Positions 8,266 through 17,504 of a stretch of DNA of 64,000 nt are shown here, piece by piece (the stretch's first letter is position 1; each line of letters opens with the position of its first letter). Where the stretch lies: the NCBI RefSeq assembly GCF_030056665.1, contig NZ_JASHIG010000026.1; one strand, given 5' to 3'. The DNA comes from Flectobacillus roseus (GTDB lineage Bacteria; Bacteroidota; Bacteroidia; Cytophagales; Spirosomataceae). The position numbers and the translations under genes were made by a program. The notes under the pieces were generated by a model that had not been told where the DNA came from, made no database searches, and saw only the letters and a list, made by a program, of their open reading frames with translations.

Positions 8266-10452
8266 CTACTGCTGATACTTCACTTCGATGGTTTGTCCTT
8301 TGGGAATGCTTAACTCATACCATTGATTGCCAACGGATTGAATCGATCCTTGAGCGCAAGTTGGGGTAGTTTGACTTTTAAATTTAAGTTTTCCAACGCC
8401 ATCATTTGTACCAGTTATTTTGATAGATTCTTTGGTACAATACAATTTGACATCACCTTTTGGGGTTGGAACGCTTCCTTCCATCCAAGCCAAACCACCA
8501 AGCTCTGGCGTAATCTCATATTGCTCATACGCTGGGCTTGTGGGTTTTACGCCCAAGTAGTATTTTCCTAACAAGTAAATAGGACTTGCTCCCCAAGCGT
8601 GACAAAGACTTTTTCCGAATGGACGACCATACATGGCATAATGTTCAGCTCCTGATTTTGCTGGATTGTATTCTTCCCAGAAAGAGGTCGCTCCTAGTTT
8701 GAGCATACCGCCCCAATAGGATTTCATTTCATCTAAAACGAATTTTTGTTCACCTAAAGCACACAACGCTTCCAATTCGTAAAAACGCATATATGGCGTG
8801 GTGATTTTTTGAATTTTATCATTTAACAAAACATGGTTTTTGATTCCTTGTTTTTTGGTATCATCCAAATAATTGAAGAAAATCACAAACATATTGCTAT
8901 ATCTGGTTACGTTATCGGTCTGTTTTCCATCTACTTGGCTATGCACAAAAGCGTGTTTGTTTTCATTCCAATAGGTGTTAAAAAACTTCGCTTTTAGCTC
9001 TTCGCCTATTTGTTTGTAGCGAGTTGCCCCTTTTGTATCATCAGCAATATTGGCGCAGAGAGTCATGGTTTCGAGACTACGAGTAAGCAATAGCTGTTCA
9101 AAACTTATAGCTCCTTTTTTGCTCAAACCTTCTGCCCAGTCGATAAATACCCAATCACCCGAAAGCCCTTCCATCATACCATCTTTGTTACGACGACTCA
9201 AGCAATACTCCATGAGCGTTTGCATACGAGGGTAAAACTGCTGGATAAAAGTCTTATCTCCTGTATAAAGATAGTAGTCGTAAATGCCTAAAAACCAATA
9301 GAATGTATAATCCATAATGGTGTTGATATGGCTAGTCACAGGGTCTTTTCCACGCAAAGCCAAAAGCGTGCGAGTAACGGCTGGCGAATCAAAGAATGAA
9401 TAGTAGTTCATCAAATAACTCTGGTAGGCATCACCCGACCAAATCCAGCGGTCACGTTTGATGCCATCGATAAAGAATTCACGCGTATTGAGCTGAAACG
9501 TGTATTTGGCTACGTCATAAATTTGATTAATTTGTTCGTCTGAACAGCGAAAGCTACCACGCTCTTTCTCAGGCATATACTCATACAACATGGATACTTC
9601 CTTGAAGGATACCGCTGGAGATTTTTTGATAAAAATATATCGAAAAGCCTTGGTTAGTTCCATCGTCGAATCTTTGGCAATAGCCTGATTGATAGTGAGT
9701 TGGTCGAGCGTTTCACAATGTTCTGTATCCAATGCTTCTTCTTTGGATTCACCATAAAAAATCTCAACTTCCCCTTTTCCTTTCAATCCTTTGAGTTGAA
9801 CAAAACCAAATGTTTCTTTGCCAAAATCTATAATCGTTCCCTCTTTTAGCGTTTCCACTTTTACAGGTTTTTGTGCTTTGGTGGCCAAGCTAAATTTGGA
9901 AGGCGCTTGTGCTGGCGTGTTAAAATTCCAAGAGCCAGCATTGAGCCATGTCGTACCCGATTGGTCAGAAGCTTTTCCTGTTTCGTCAATCCACTCCTTA
10001 TCCTCAAAAGTCACCAACCAAGAGTTGTCAGAAACGACATTTTTTCCTTGAATAAAAATAGCAGGAACACGGTCTTGGCAAAATACCTTCAGACTCAACT
10101 TATGTTTCCCTGCGGGCATTGTGATTTTTTTAGGATAGCCCATAATGGCTTTTCCATCAATTTTAACATTATATTGTCCTTCTACAAAAATCGAAACTTC
10201 TTCTGGTGCATTGAGTGTGAATGATTTATGAAAATCAATCAAGTTATAATGACTATCCAATTTCCAGAAAGGTGGAAAAAAAACACCACGCTCGGTACGG
10301 CGGTTTTGCATTTTGTTGCCTAACCAGATTTCAAAATCTCCTGGATACCAAATCCAAGTCGCTTGTTGTGCAAGACCGACTCCTGCACTAAACAACCAAA
10401 GTCCCAAGATGAGTTGGGACTGCAAAAGGCTTTTGTAGAAAAAACGTTTCAT
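8266..10452 (-). CDS. GH78-type alpha-L-rhamnosidase (compact)
   Basis: Second rhamnosidase of the locus, 728 aa from the ATG at 10452, which starts a clear signal peptide ending in GLAQQ. The ATG at 10503 would place 17 polar residues before it. It lacks the extra N-terminal Ig-like domain of its neighbour. A jelly-roll region (about 30-290) precedes an (alpha/alpha)6 barrel. The signature DGIKRDRWIWSGD gives D329 and D334 at the acid position, followed by a helical barrel with EEYNP and a C-terminal beta sandwich. This KRDR-type variant is common in Bacteroidota GH78 proteins annotated as family protein only, so the exact linkage is open. Confidence 0.85.
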   Translation of the reverse strand: MKRFFYKSLLQSQLILGLWLFSAGVGLAQQATWIWYPGDFEIWLGNKMQNRRTERGVFFPPFWKLDSHYNLIDFHKSFTLNAPEEVSIFVEGQYNVKIDGKAIMGYPKKITMPAGKHKLSLKVFCQDRVPAIFIQGKNVVSDNSWLVTFEDKEWIDETGKASDQSGTTWLNAGSWNFNTPAQAPSKFSLATKAQKPVKVETLKEGTIIDFGKETFGFVQLKGLKGKGEVEIFYGESKEEALDTEHCETLDQLTINQAIAKDSTMELTKAFRYIFIKKSPAVSFKEVSMLYEYMPEKERGSFRCSDEQINQIYDVAKYTFQLNTREFFIDGIKRDRWIWSGDAYQSYLMNYYSFFDSPAVTRTLLALRGKDPVTSHINTIMDYTFYWFLGIYDYYLYTGDKTFIQQFYPRMQTLMEYCLSRRNKDGMMEGLSGDWVFIDWAEGLSKKGAISFEQLLLTRSLETMTLCANIADDTKGATRYKQIGEELKAKFFNTYWNENKHAFVHSQVDGKQTDNVTRYSNMFVIFFNYLDDTKKQGIKNHVLLNDKIQKITTPYMRFYELEALCALGEQKFVLDEMKSYWGGMLKLGATSFWEEYNPAKSGAEHYAMYGRPFGKSLCHAWGASPIYLLGKYYLGVKPTSPAYEQYEITPELGGLAWMEGSVPTPKGDVKLYCTKESIKITGTNDGVGKLKFKSQTTPTCAQGSIQSVGNQWYELSIPKGQTIEVKYQQ

Positions 10453-10501
10453 GTATGAATTGAGGTTTGGGGGCGAAAAAGCTCGCTTTAAATTAGTAGG
10501 C

Positions 10502-10634
10502 AAAATAAAGTTTAAGATTATGCTTGGGGCTTTCAGGTAACAGCTTTCGGCGGTGGGTTTTGGAAAAAAGCATGACTGTGGGTAATAAAAAATATATTAA
10601 CACTCTGTGCCTTGTGCCTGTTGCCTAGTGCCTA
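10502..10634. repeat. ~130-bp interspersed repeat, copy 1
   Basis: Shares an extended match with 27005-27139 and, inverted, with 59947-60047. Common pieces in order are TTTAAGAT, GGGCTTTCAGGTA, GCTTTCGGCGGTGGG, GCATG, TTAACACTCT and TTGCCTTGTGCCTGTTGCCT. Noncoding. The rest of the 10453-10682 gap shows no gene. Confidence 0.75.
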
Positions 10635-10682
10635 AACACATAACTTAAATCTTATTCTGCACGATTACTTAAAATGATTGTT

Positions 10683-12263
10683 TTAACTAAAAAACAGATA
10701 TAATGAAACCATCACAACCACTAAGGCTGTCCAAAGGGTAATTACTCTGGTGCTTGGTTTAAATTCTTGACTAGATTCTTCTTTTTCAGAAAGATAGATT
10801 ATAGGATTTTTGTCAGTGATAGAAATAATCACGGCAACAAATGCCAAAAAGGCAAAAATGAAAAAGGATAACAAGAGGTAATGCGGCCAAAAACTGTATT
10901 TGTCGGGCGTAAAAACCCATAAATACAATACCCCAACGCCAAGACTAAAGGCAGAGCCATAAGATAAAATGGCATTTACCGCTTTTTGTGTCATGGCTTT
11001 CCAGAAAACGGTTAGTAAGAATACTACAGAAAGTGGCGGTGCAATAAAGCCCAAAACCGACTGAAATACATCAAACAAATTGAGCCCTTTAATGGAATCA
11101 ATGGCCAATGCCATCAATACGGCAAATACGCAACCTGCTAGTACCGTCAAGCGACCTACTTTGATGATTTGTTCGTTGCTAGCGGTTGGATTAATTTTTT
11201 TGACATAAACATCCATCGTAAAAACAGTACTCAGTGAGTTGAGCGACGAACCAATCGTTCCGACCAATACCGCAATCAACACAACAATGACCAACCCATT
11301 TAACCCAGCAGGAAACAAATTGGTTACCATGGTCATATATGCCATTGAGGGGTCTGTTAGATTAGGAAATAGAATATGGCAAATGACCCCCGTCAAGATA
11401 AATAGCGGAAGAGAAAGGATTTTTAACCAAGCGATAAAGTTTACACCCAATTGACCTTGTTCGAGGGTTCTTGCTCCTAAAACTGACTGCACCATGGCTT
11501 GGTCGGTACAAAAAAATGCTACTGCCGAAACAGGATAACCCAACAAAATAGCAGGCCAAGGATATTTGGTATCATTGGCAGGATGAATCAATGTCCAGAA
11601 ATCTGCTGGTACTTGCTGATACATGTTCGAGATACCTCCAACTTTCTGTAATCCTAAGATAGTGAGCGTAGTAGAGACTCCAATCAAAAGAATCATTTGA
11701 AAAACATTCACCTTTGCAATAGCCTTGAGCCCACCCATATAGGCAAAGAGCCCCGCAAATAGTACCAAAACAATTACCGCAGGAGCCATTGGAACGCCTA
11801 AAATTTGTCGAACCAAAAAACCTCCAGAAAACAAACCTAGCGATAACCAAGAAATCAAAATTTTGATGAGGGCATACCATGCTAGGATATTTTGGGTAGA
11901 ATCGCCATAACGCTTACCCATAAACTCTGGCATAGTGGATACTTTCGAGGCAATATATTTTGGGGCAAAAACAAGGGCTAGCAAAAACAAGAATACAAAG
12001 GCATACCACTCGAAGTTTACTGCCACAATACCAGTGCTGTAACCAATACTAGCAAATGCCAAAAGCATGGAAGGTCCCACATTTGTTCCCCACATATTAA
12101 AACCGATACTGTACCAATCCAGTGATTTATTGGCTAGAAAAAGCGTTTCGTCGGTATTTTTTTGACGACTTGCACGATAGCCAATAACCAACAATACAAT
12201 TAGATATATGCCCACAATGGAATAATCAAGCCAAGTGAGTTTTTCTGCTAGAGGTGAAAGCAT
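10683..12263 (-). CDS. SSS-family sodium/solute symporter
   Basis: Inner-membrane secondary transporter of the sodium:solute symporter family (SGLT fold). The protein has about 13-14 hydrophobic segments spread over 526 aa, and a first-helix start (WLDYSIVGIYLIVLLVIGY) typical of bacterial SGLT-like proteins. The GFLVRQILG and GSSLNSLST segments fall where the family has its substrate and Na+ regions. In this context it probably takes up a monosaccharide or uronate released in the periplasm by the neighbouring rhamnosidases and galacturonidases. Rhamnose or galacturonate are the natural guesses, but specificity cannot be read from sequence. Confidence 0.9.
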   Translation of the reverse strand: MLSPLAEKLTWLDYSIVGIYLIVLLVIGYRASRQKNTDETLFLANKSLDWYSIGFNMWGTNVGPSMLLAFASIGYSTGIVAVNFEWYAFVFLFLLALVFAPKYIASKVSTMPEFMGKRYGDSTQNILAWYALIKILISWLSLGLFSGGFLVRQILGVPMAPAVIVLVLFAGLFAYMGGLKAIAKVNVFQMILLIGVSTTLTILGLQKVGGISNMYQQVPADFWTLIHPANDTKYPWPAILLGYPVSAVAFFCTDQAMVQSVLGARTLEQGQLGVNFIAWLKILSLPLFILTGVICHILFPNLTDPSMAYMTMVTNLFPAGLNGLVIVVLIAVLVGTIGSSLNSLSTVFTMDVYVKKINPTASNEQIIKVGRLTVLAGCVFAVLMALAIDSIKGLNLFDVFQSVLGFIAPPLSVVFLLTVFWKAMTQKAVNAILSYGSAFSLGVGVLYLWVFTPDKYSFWPHYLLLSFFIFAFLAFVAVIISITDKNPIIYLSEKEESSQEFKPSTRVITLWTALVVVMVSLYLFFS

Positions 12264-12329
12264 AGTTAGGGTTTTGTATTAAAATGAGAGGGAATAAGTT
12301 ATGTTAAGAAATATTCAAAATTTTGTAAA

Positions 12330-12673
12330 GAGTTGCGAAGAGGACTAAATTTCTCTTCGCAACTCCTTACTTTTCTTGTCTTGACACAAGAAAAGTAACA
12401 AAAGAAAGTCAAGAAATCCTATTGTTTGAGCCGCAGGCGAGTTTAGGATTTCAAAACTTCATAACCGTTTCATTTCTAATATTTTATGAAGATTAATGTA
12501 CACTAAAAGCTGACATCACTAATAGCTCCGTTTAGATATTAAACTTTCAATCCGTGTCGAGTGTCTCACTCGACACCTCGGGTCAGCTAAGCGGTTTATA
12601 ATCCTTTATACTATTTTAAATCTTTTTATGCTAGCTTTTGCTGTCGCCAGTAGGTCAGTGAGACACTGACCTA
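12330..12673. repeat. Array of four unrelated hairpins in a 494-bp gene-free gap
   Basis: The gap 12264-12757 holds no gene but four perfect inverted repeats. They are 12330-12342/12353-12365 (GAGTTGCGAAGAG), 12367-12379/12386-12398 (TTACTTTTCTTGT), 12554-12563/12567-12576 (GTGTCGAGTG) and 12651-12660/12664-12673 (TAGGTCAGTG). The second, followed by AAAAGAAAGTCAAG, resembles a sequence common between genes in Bacteroidota. The last two are variants of one element reading GTGTCGA and CCTCGG or CCTAGG. Confidence 0.7.
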
Positions 12674-12757
12674 GGATGCAAAGTTCAATTCGTGTCGAAA
12701 GGAACACTGACCGAGGATACATTTTGCCTAATGCCTATTGCTTAAAGCCTACAGCTT

Positions 12758-14308
12758 CTAGATATTAAATCTTACTTTTTTGAGTTTCTTGGACTTGCCA
12801 ATGAGTTTGCCGTCGGCGAAAACTTGTAGTCCTTTGCCTTTGTTGTATTTTTTACCAGTTTCGTCCCAAAGAACTGTAATGAGTTTTCCATGATAGGAAA
12901 TATTTTCTAGACAAAACCAAGCCCATTGTTTACTAGAAATCAAAGGACTAATTTCTAAGACTTGGTCTTCACGAGGTTTTAATCCTATTAAATCGCTGAT
13001 AATTAAGTCTGCATAAGCGGAGTGGTTATAGAACTTACTTCTTGGATTGTCGCCTTTGAGCCATTCCCCATTTTTCTCATCTTGATATTCGCCTAAGTAA
13101 AGCTTGCCATTCATTTGATGCGAAAAGGCATATTTCTTTAGTTCGTCATAAAAAATCTGAGGGGTCATATTGCCCTTATGCTTGTAATTATTGAGCAAAT
13201 TTGATAATGCCTTGAGTGTTTGAGTGGTGGCATAAGGCCAAAGAGGTCCGTCCCATTCGCATCCATGTCCTGAACCATGCGTACGAAACAAAGGATGACG
13301 ACGCTCAGCGGTGGTAATACCCCATTTTGCTTTAAAACCCAAAGTATCGGTAAGCTGGCTCCATTGTTTGGCGTAGTTGGGCTTATCTTCTGGTAAATTA
13401 AAATACCAAGGAATAAAACCAATAGCCTCACGAGCGTCTGAGAAAGCTTTTGTTTTTTCTAATTTTACCTTAAAAAAGAAGGCCTTATCGTCCCATAAAG
13501 TATCTTCAACGGCTTTTCTGAGGAAATTGGCTTTTTCTGTAAAAATTTTTTGTGTGTTTGCATCGCCCAATAATTCTGCCATTCTGGCCAAAGATTTAGC
13601 GTTGGCATACATATAGCTATTGATGGTTGGACGAATATTTTTATCTTTTCTTCCCCCACTAATAGACTCTTCCATGGCATCTTTTACGTCAAATTGGTAG
13701 AACATTCCGTTGGATAATTGGCGTTCTTCTTCCCATTTTTTATAATCTGCTACGAGTGTCTGAAGGTTTTTTTCTAAAAAAGATTTATCCAGATTGACTA
13801 AATAACGTTGATACACAGCATCATCAATCCAGCTACTAAAGGCATGGAAACGCTGTACATTGTGTTTGGGATCGACATACAGCCAAAAGCGAATATAATC
13901 GTCGGTATATTGCTGATTACGAAGCCACCGAGTTTCGTAAATATGATGCCCCAAGGCACTACTGATGGCATTGTGTTTACCAGCATGATTTACTTTGGTA
14001 ATAAACTCGGTAAAAATAAAGCCGTCTGGTGTTTGCTTGAGGTGCTTTCGCAATGCCCACCAACGATAATAGTAAATCTCTTGAAGCAATGAATCAGGGC
14101 AGTCCAACAAAGGAATATTCTGCGACAACCATTCGTAAGATTGTGCATTGGAAATATAATTGACAACAGCTTCTTCTTTATCTAGCACATTGTATCGCTC
14201 AACTGCCGAAGCTAAGGTTTTGGTTCCCACAAAATCGGTCTTCTGAGCCACACTCCCATACCCCAGAAGAATACAGCCCCAAAGGCTTAATATTTTTTTT
14301 ATGTACAT
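12758..14308 (-). CDS. Putative (alpha/alpha)6-barrel glycosidase, MGH1/trehalase-like
   Basis: A secreted protein (signal peptide 1-21, ending SVAQ) of 516 aa. The body is rich in aromatic helices of the six-hairpin toroid type. Segments such as SSWIDDAVYQRY, NSYMYANAKSLARMAELLGD, and CEWDGPLWPYATTQTLKAL resemble the MGH1-like/GH63-related and trehalase-like barrels, where the WDG-x-WPY loop sits at the active site. A short beta domain closes the protein. No curated CAZy family can be assigned by eye. Its place between an SSS transporter and a glucuronidase-like enzyme suggests action on a pectic oligosaccharide. Substrate unknown. Confidence 0.6.
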   Translation of the reverse strand: MYIKKILSLWGCILLGYGSVAQKTDFVGTKTLASAVERYNVLDKEEAVVNYISNAQSYEWLSQNIPLLDCPDSLLQEIYYYRWWALRKHLKQTPDGFIFTEFITKVNHAGKHNAISSALGHHIYETRWLRNQQYTDDYIRFWLYVDPKHNVQRFHAFSSWIDDAVYQRYLVNLDKSFLEKNLQTLVADYKKWEEERQLSNGMFYQFDVKDAMEESISGGRKDKNIRPTINSYMYANAKSLARMAELLGDANTQKIFTEKANFLRKAVEDTLWDDKAFFFKVKLEKTKAFSDAREAIGFIPWYFNLPEDKPNYAKQWSQLTDTLGFKAKWGITTAERRHPLFRTHGSGHGCEWDGPLWPYATTQTLKALSNLLNNYKHKGNMTPQIFYDELKKYAFSHQMNGKLYLGEYQDEKNGEWLKGDNPRSKFYNHSAYADLIISDLIGLKPREDQVLEISPLISSKQWAWFCLENISYHGKLITVLWDETGKKYNKGKGLQVFADGKLIGKSKKLKKVRFNI

Positions 14309-14321
14309 GATTTCTTAACTG

Positions 14322-14375
14322 TGAATGATGAGTTGTGAGTGATGAATGGTTATTTTATTCACAACTCATCATTCA
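14322..14375 (-). terminator. 17-bp perfect inverted repeat between genes
   Basis: Arms 14322-14338 (TGAATGATGAGTTGTGA) and 14359-14375 match perfectly across a 20-nt loop, three bases past the stop of the 911-aa gene. Member of the GTGAATGATGAG word family of intergenic hairpins. Confidence 0.6.
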
Positions 14376-14378
14376 TCA

Positions 14379-17114
14379 CTATTCTACCGTCCAGTCTATA
14401 TTTTTTTGATTACCTGCAAAACCTGCGTCGAAGATTTTGATTTCTTGCGAGCCATCTACGAACCCAAGAACTAGACATACTCCTTTGGCAAGGCTTAGTG
14501 TGTGCGTTCCCGCCTCAAATGAGAAGGTATGAATGTTGACAGGAGGCCAATCGCCTAGCAACATTGCATTGGTAATCTTACTTTCTGCTTGTCCGAAGTT
14601 ATTGGCGCTGGCATCAATTTCAAGTTGAGGTTTTGGCAGAAAATCACTTTTCTTGGCATCATAAATCCCTATCTTTTCATTGAAATAGCCTACCAAAACT
14701 CTCACAGGTTTGTCTGTCTTGAACGTAATCTCTGTGCCTTTAGTAATCTGTGCTTTTTTTAATAAGATAATACCAGAAAGATTTTTTAACTCTGGTGCTA
14801 TTCCTTGAATCACAATGCTTGTATCACTAAAAACTTTTTGGTTACTCGCTAAAGGATAGGTTGTTAAGCTATTATCTATGAGTTGAACCTGAGCTGGTTT
14901 GAGATATTGGATTTCTTTTACACCCTTACCAGAACTTTGCTTCAATGAATCGATAACGGTATGTAAACGAGTTACTTCTTTTTGGAAAACGGGTAACATT
15001 TCTTTCCAATGAATGAAAGTTGCATCGACACCACGCATAGGAATTTTACGCTGTTTGGTTTGCATACTGTTGGCATACCAATAGGTATCTTTTGTCAATT
15101 CAACCAGTTTGCTATAATGCTCAACGCTTCGTTCTAGATGTGGCAAAGCCTTTTCCAAATCACTAATTTGATTTGAATATTTATAACGAACTAAGTCTAG
15201 CGCGGCATAAACCTTTTCTGAAAAAAACTGCGCCATAGCATTGTAGCAATGAACATCATTTTGCAAACGCTTGAATTCAGCCGTATTTTTAGTGACATTT
15301 TGTGCTATTTTATCAATGGCTTCCTGCGCTTTTCTGCCATGAACTACTACTTCATCGGCTATCTGCACAGGCGTTTCTCCGATGTGTTTTTGACCTTTCC
15401 ATTCTTTCTCTGCATATTCAATAATCATCTCACCTTCAGGTGCTTCTGATTCGTATAACATCGTAAATAAGCCATAACGATAAGGATTAATCAATTGAGT
15501 CATCAACATTCCTAAGGTTAGCGTCTGACGATTACCGTCGGTGATACCGTATCTGCGTAAAAGCTTGGGTGCAATTTCTCCAGTTTCGTTGTAGGCATCC
15601 AAAATTCCTTGTGCTTGGTTTGTAGCTAAACCATATTCTTTTCCGAGATAGGATTTCCAAAACTGCTGTTCTTCTATCGCAGGACGATTGGCACGCCAAG
15701 CATATCTTGCCCATGTTTTGTACCACATCGCATCGCGGTCGATTTGTAAAAGTCTTTCGGACGTTTTGTCTGCGGTATATGGCCAATCCCAGTAAGAAGC
15801 TTGCGGATATAAGTGCAGTCCATTAGCGCCATAAACGTTGTGCATGGCTTGTACACACTTCTGGATAAAGTCTGGCGAACTGTATCTGAATGGTTCGAGA
15901 TTTGACAAAAGATGCACATTTTCGATATGTACCGTACCAATTTGGCTTAGTTTACGGTGCAATTCTGCCCATGAACCCCTTGGTGTATAGGTTGTTAGGG
16001 CTTCTCCATTGTATTTTGCCATCGTGTACAAATTTTTGTACATTGGTAAGGCTTCCTTCATGACTCTTGGTGCATCCGTATCATGCGCACGAAGCACAAT
16101 AGGCGGTTCGGTTGTTTTACCCAAAGCTTTCAGACCATCTTGCACACCTGGAATAATGGTTTTGGTAAACCAATCAACATCATCTTGTCCTGCTCCTTCC
16201 ATAGCTTCGCCCAAGGTGATTAATAAACCAACATTTGGATATTTTTCTACAAAAGCAGCAATAGACTTACGCGTATAATCTGCTATCAATGGAACAATCG
16301 GGCGATTACGGTCTTGGGTTTTGATTTGGTGATGCTCGGCAAAAGGCTTTGACACGATGATATTATAAAACATCTGAATGACCCAAATACCTCTTTTATC
16401 AGCTTCCTCTGTCAAGAAACGATACATTTCTTCATTTTTCTTAAAAGTGGCATCGTCAACTTCTACGGCGTAAGGGTATTCTTTTACCCGAACCAATGAC
16501 GCAAAAGGATGTCCGTTCCAGATATAGAGTGAGTTATAACGGTTTTCGACCATCATATCTAAGTATCTAATCCAGAGTTTTTTATCATAAAACCAAGGAA
16601 AATCTTTTTCTGTATAAGGATATTCATATACTTCTCTGTCAGGCAAAAGTGTGGGTTTTTGCATACCTACACAAGTGCCACGAAGTACCATTTCGGGTTG
16701 GTCTTGATACACCAAGGTTTGCGGAACTGCTTTTTGCTGCTTAATTCTTTCTGCTAATTCCAAACAACCATACAACACACCCGATTCATCGAAACCGATA
16801 ACTTGTAAAGGAGTTTGAGCAGATTTATATAAACGAAAACTTTCCTTTTTGGATAAAGTATTGCTCTTGTTTAGGGCTTGCTGAGTACCAATCCAGATTT
16901 GGGGTTTGGAAGTATTGGAGTTGGTATAAACTTTATAGCCAATGCTTTCGAGCACCGCTTGAAGTTTGTTGACACCATAGGCAATACGTGGATTAGTTTG
17001 CTGGGGAACTTGCAAATAAATAGTTTTGGCCCCGCCTTCCTTAGAGAAAGTACTTGCCAAAACATTGGATACATATAGGAAGAGGCAACAGAATACCAGT
17101 GAAATTTTGTACAT
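14379..17114 (-). CDS. Alpha-glucuronidase-family glycoside hydrolase (putative)
   Basis: Secreted 911-aa enzyme with a signal peptide at 1-20. Residues about 30-140 form a GH67/GH20-type N-terminal alpha-beta domain (GVNKLQAVLESIGYKV, then IGTQQAL and GVLYGCLELAE). A TIM barrel follows, with LDMMVENRYNSLYIWNGHP and the acidic LGEAMEG loop (E303, E306) that could hold catalytic carboxylates. A long helical region follows, and the C-terminal ~170 residues look like a beta-sandwich. The overall plan is that of the alpha-glucuronidase family (GH67/GH115-like). I cannot assign it firmly to either family. In a pectin locus it may remove glucuronate or galacturonate side groups. A conserved promoter block lies about 140 bp upstream. 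Confidence 0.6.
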   Translation of the reverse strand: MYKISLVFCCLFLYVSNVLASTFSKEGGAKTIYLQVPQQTNPRIAYGVNKLQAVLESIGYKVYTNSNTSKPQIWIGTQQALNKSNTLSKKESFRLYKSAQTPLQVIGFDESGVLYGCLELAERIKQQKAVPQTLVYQDQPEMVLRGTCVGMQKPTLLPDREVYEYPYTEKDFPWFYDKKLWIRYLDMMVENRYNSLYIWNGHPFASLVRVKEYPYAVEVDDATFKKNEEMYRFLTEEADKRGIWVIQMFYNIIVSKPFAEHHQIKTQDRNRPIVPLIADYTRKSIAAFVEKYPNVGLLITLGEAMEGAGQDDVDWFTKTIIPGVQDGLKALGKTTEPPIVLRAHDTDAPRVMKEALPMYKNLYTMAKYNGEALTTYTPRGSWAELHRKLSQIGTVHIENVHLLSNLEPFRYSSPDFIQKCVQAMHNVYGANGLHLYPQASYWDWPYTADKTSERLLQIDRDAMWYKTWARYAWRANRPAIEEQQFWKSYLGKEYGLATNQAQGILDAYNETGEIAPKLLRRYGITDGNRQTLTLGMLMTQLINPYRYGLFTMLYESEAPEGEMIIEYAEKEWKGQKHIGETPVQIADEVVVHGRKAQEAIDKIAQNVTKNTAEFKRLQNDVHCYNAMAQFFSEKVYAALDLVRYKYSNQISDLEKALPHLERSVEHYSKLVELTKDTYWYANSMQTKQRKIPMRGVDATFIHWKEMLPVFQKEVTRLHTVIDSLKQSSGKGVKEIQYLKPAQVQLIDNSLTTYPLASNQKVFSDTSIVIQGIAPELKNLSGIILLKKAQITKGTEITFKTDKPVRVLVGYFNEKIGIYDAKKSDFLPKPQLEIDASANNFGQAESKITNAMLLGDWPPVNIHTFSFEAGTHTLSLAKGVCLVLGFVDGSQEIKIFDAGFAGNQKNIDWTVE

Positions 17115-17232
17115 AACTTATAGTCCTGAATCTGAGAGCTTATGATTAATCCGAAAGGTATTTTGATATGATATTGGCGTGATGATCAATAAATCTTGCA
17201 TTTTTTTCGGAATAAATCAGATTTAACACATA

Positions 17233-17295
17233 CAAAGGTATATGCTTAGAAGGGTCAGACTATCTACCATTTTCTCTGAAAATTATAGGATATTT
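17233..17295 (-). promoter_or_regulatory. Candidate regulated promoter of the glucuronidase-like gene
   Basis: Read on the minus strand, the block is ATCCTATAATTT, then GAGAAAAT, then TGACCC (17252-17257), then a perfect TANNTTTG -7 box (TACCTTTG, 17233-17240). The same four elements in the same order and near-identical spacing occur upstream of the pectate lyase gene (32239-32302). A shared activator or sigma factor is inferred. Confidence 0.6.
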
Positions 17296-17346
17296 GCATA
17301 GCGGGAGTTCTTGCTAAATTAGCAAAACGATACGAGCTATCCTTTA

Positions 17347-17490
17347 TTTAGTGATTGAGCGGTTGAGTGGATGAGTGATTATTTTTAGTAGGAATTTTAT
17401 CGAAAAAATGTCTGTACTGAAATTTCTTGATAAGCAGAATATTGTCAAATAAAAAATAATCACTCATCCACTCAATCACAAATCACTAAA
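17347..17490 (-). repeat. Long inverted repeat, ~40-bp arms, in the 17115-17504 gap
   Basis: Left arm 17347-17387 and right arm 17451-17490 are complementary, with a 24-bp perfect core (AATAATCACTCATCCACT within it) and a looser outer part, separated by 63 nt. It lies just past the stop of the TIM-barrel gene and could terminate or stabilise that transcript. It belongs to the GTGA/CACT word family. Confidence 0.65.
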
Positions 17491-17504
17491 TAACTCGTGT
17501 CATT

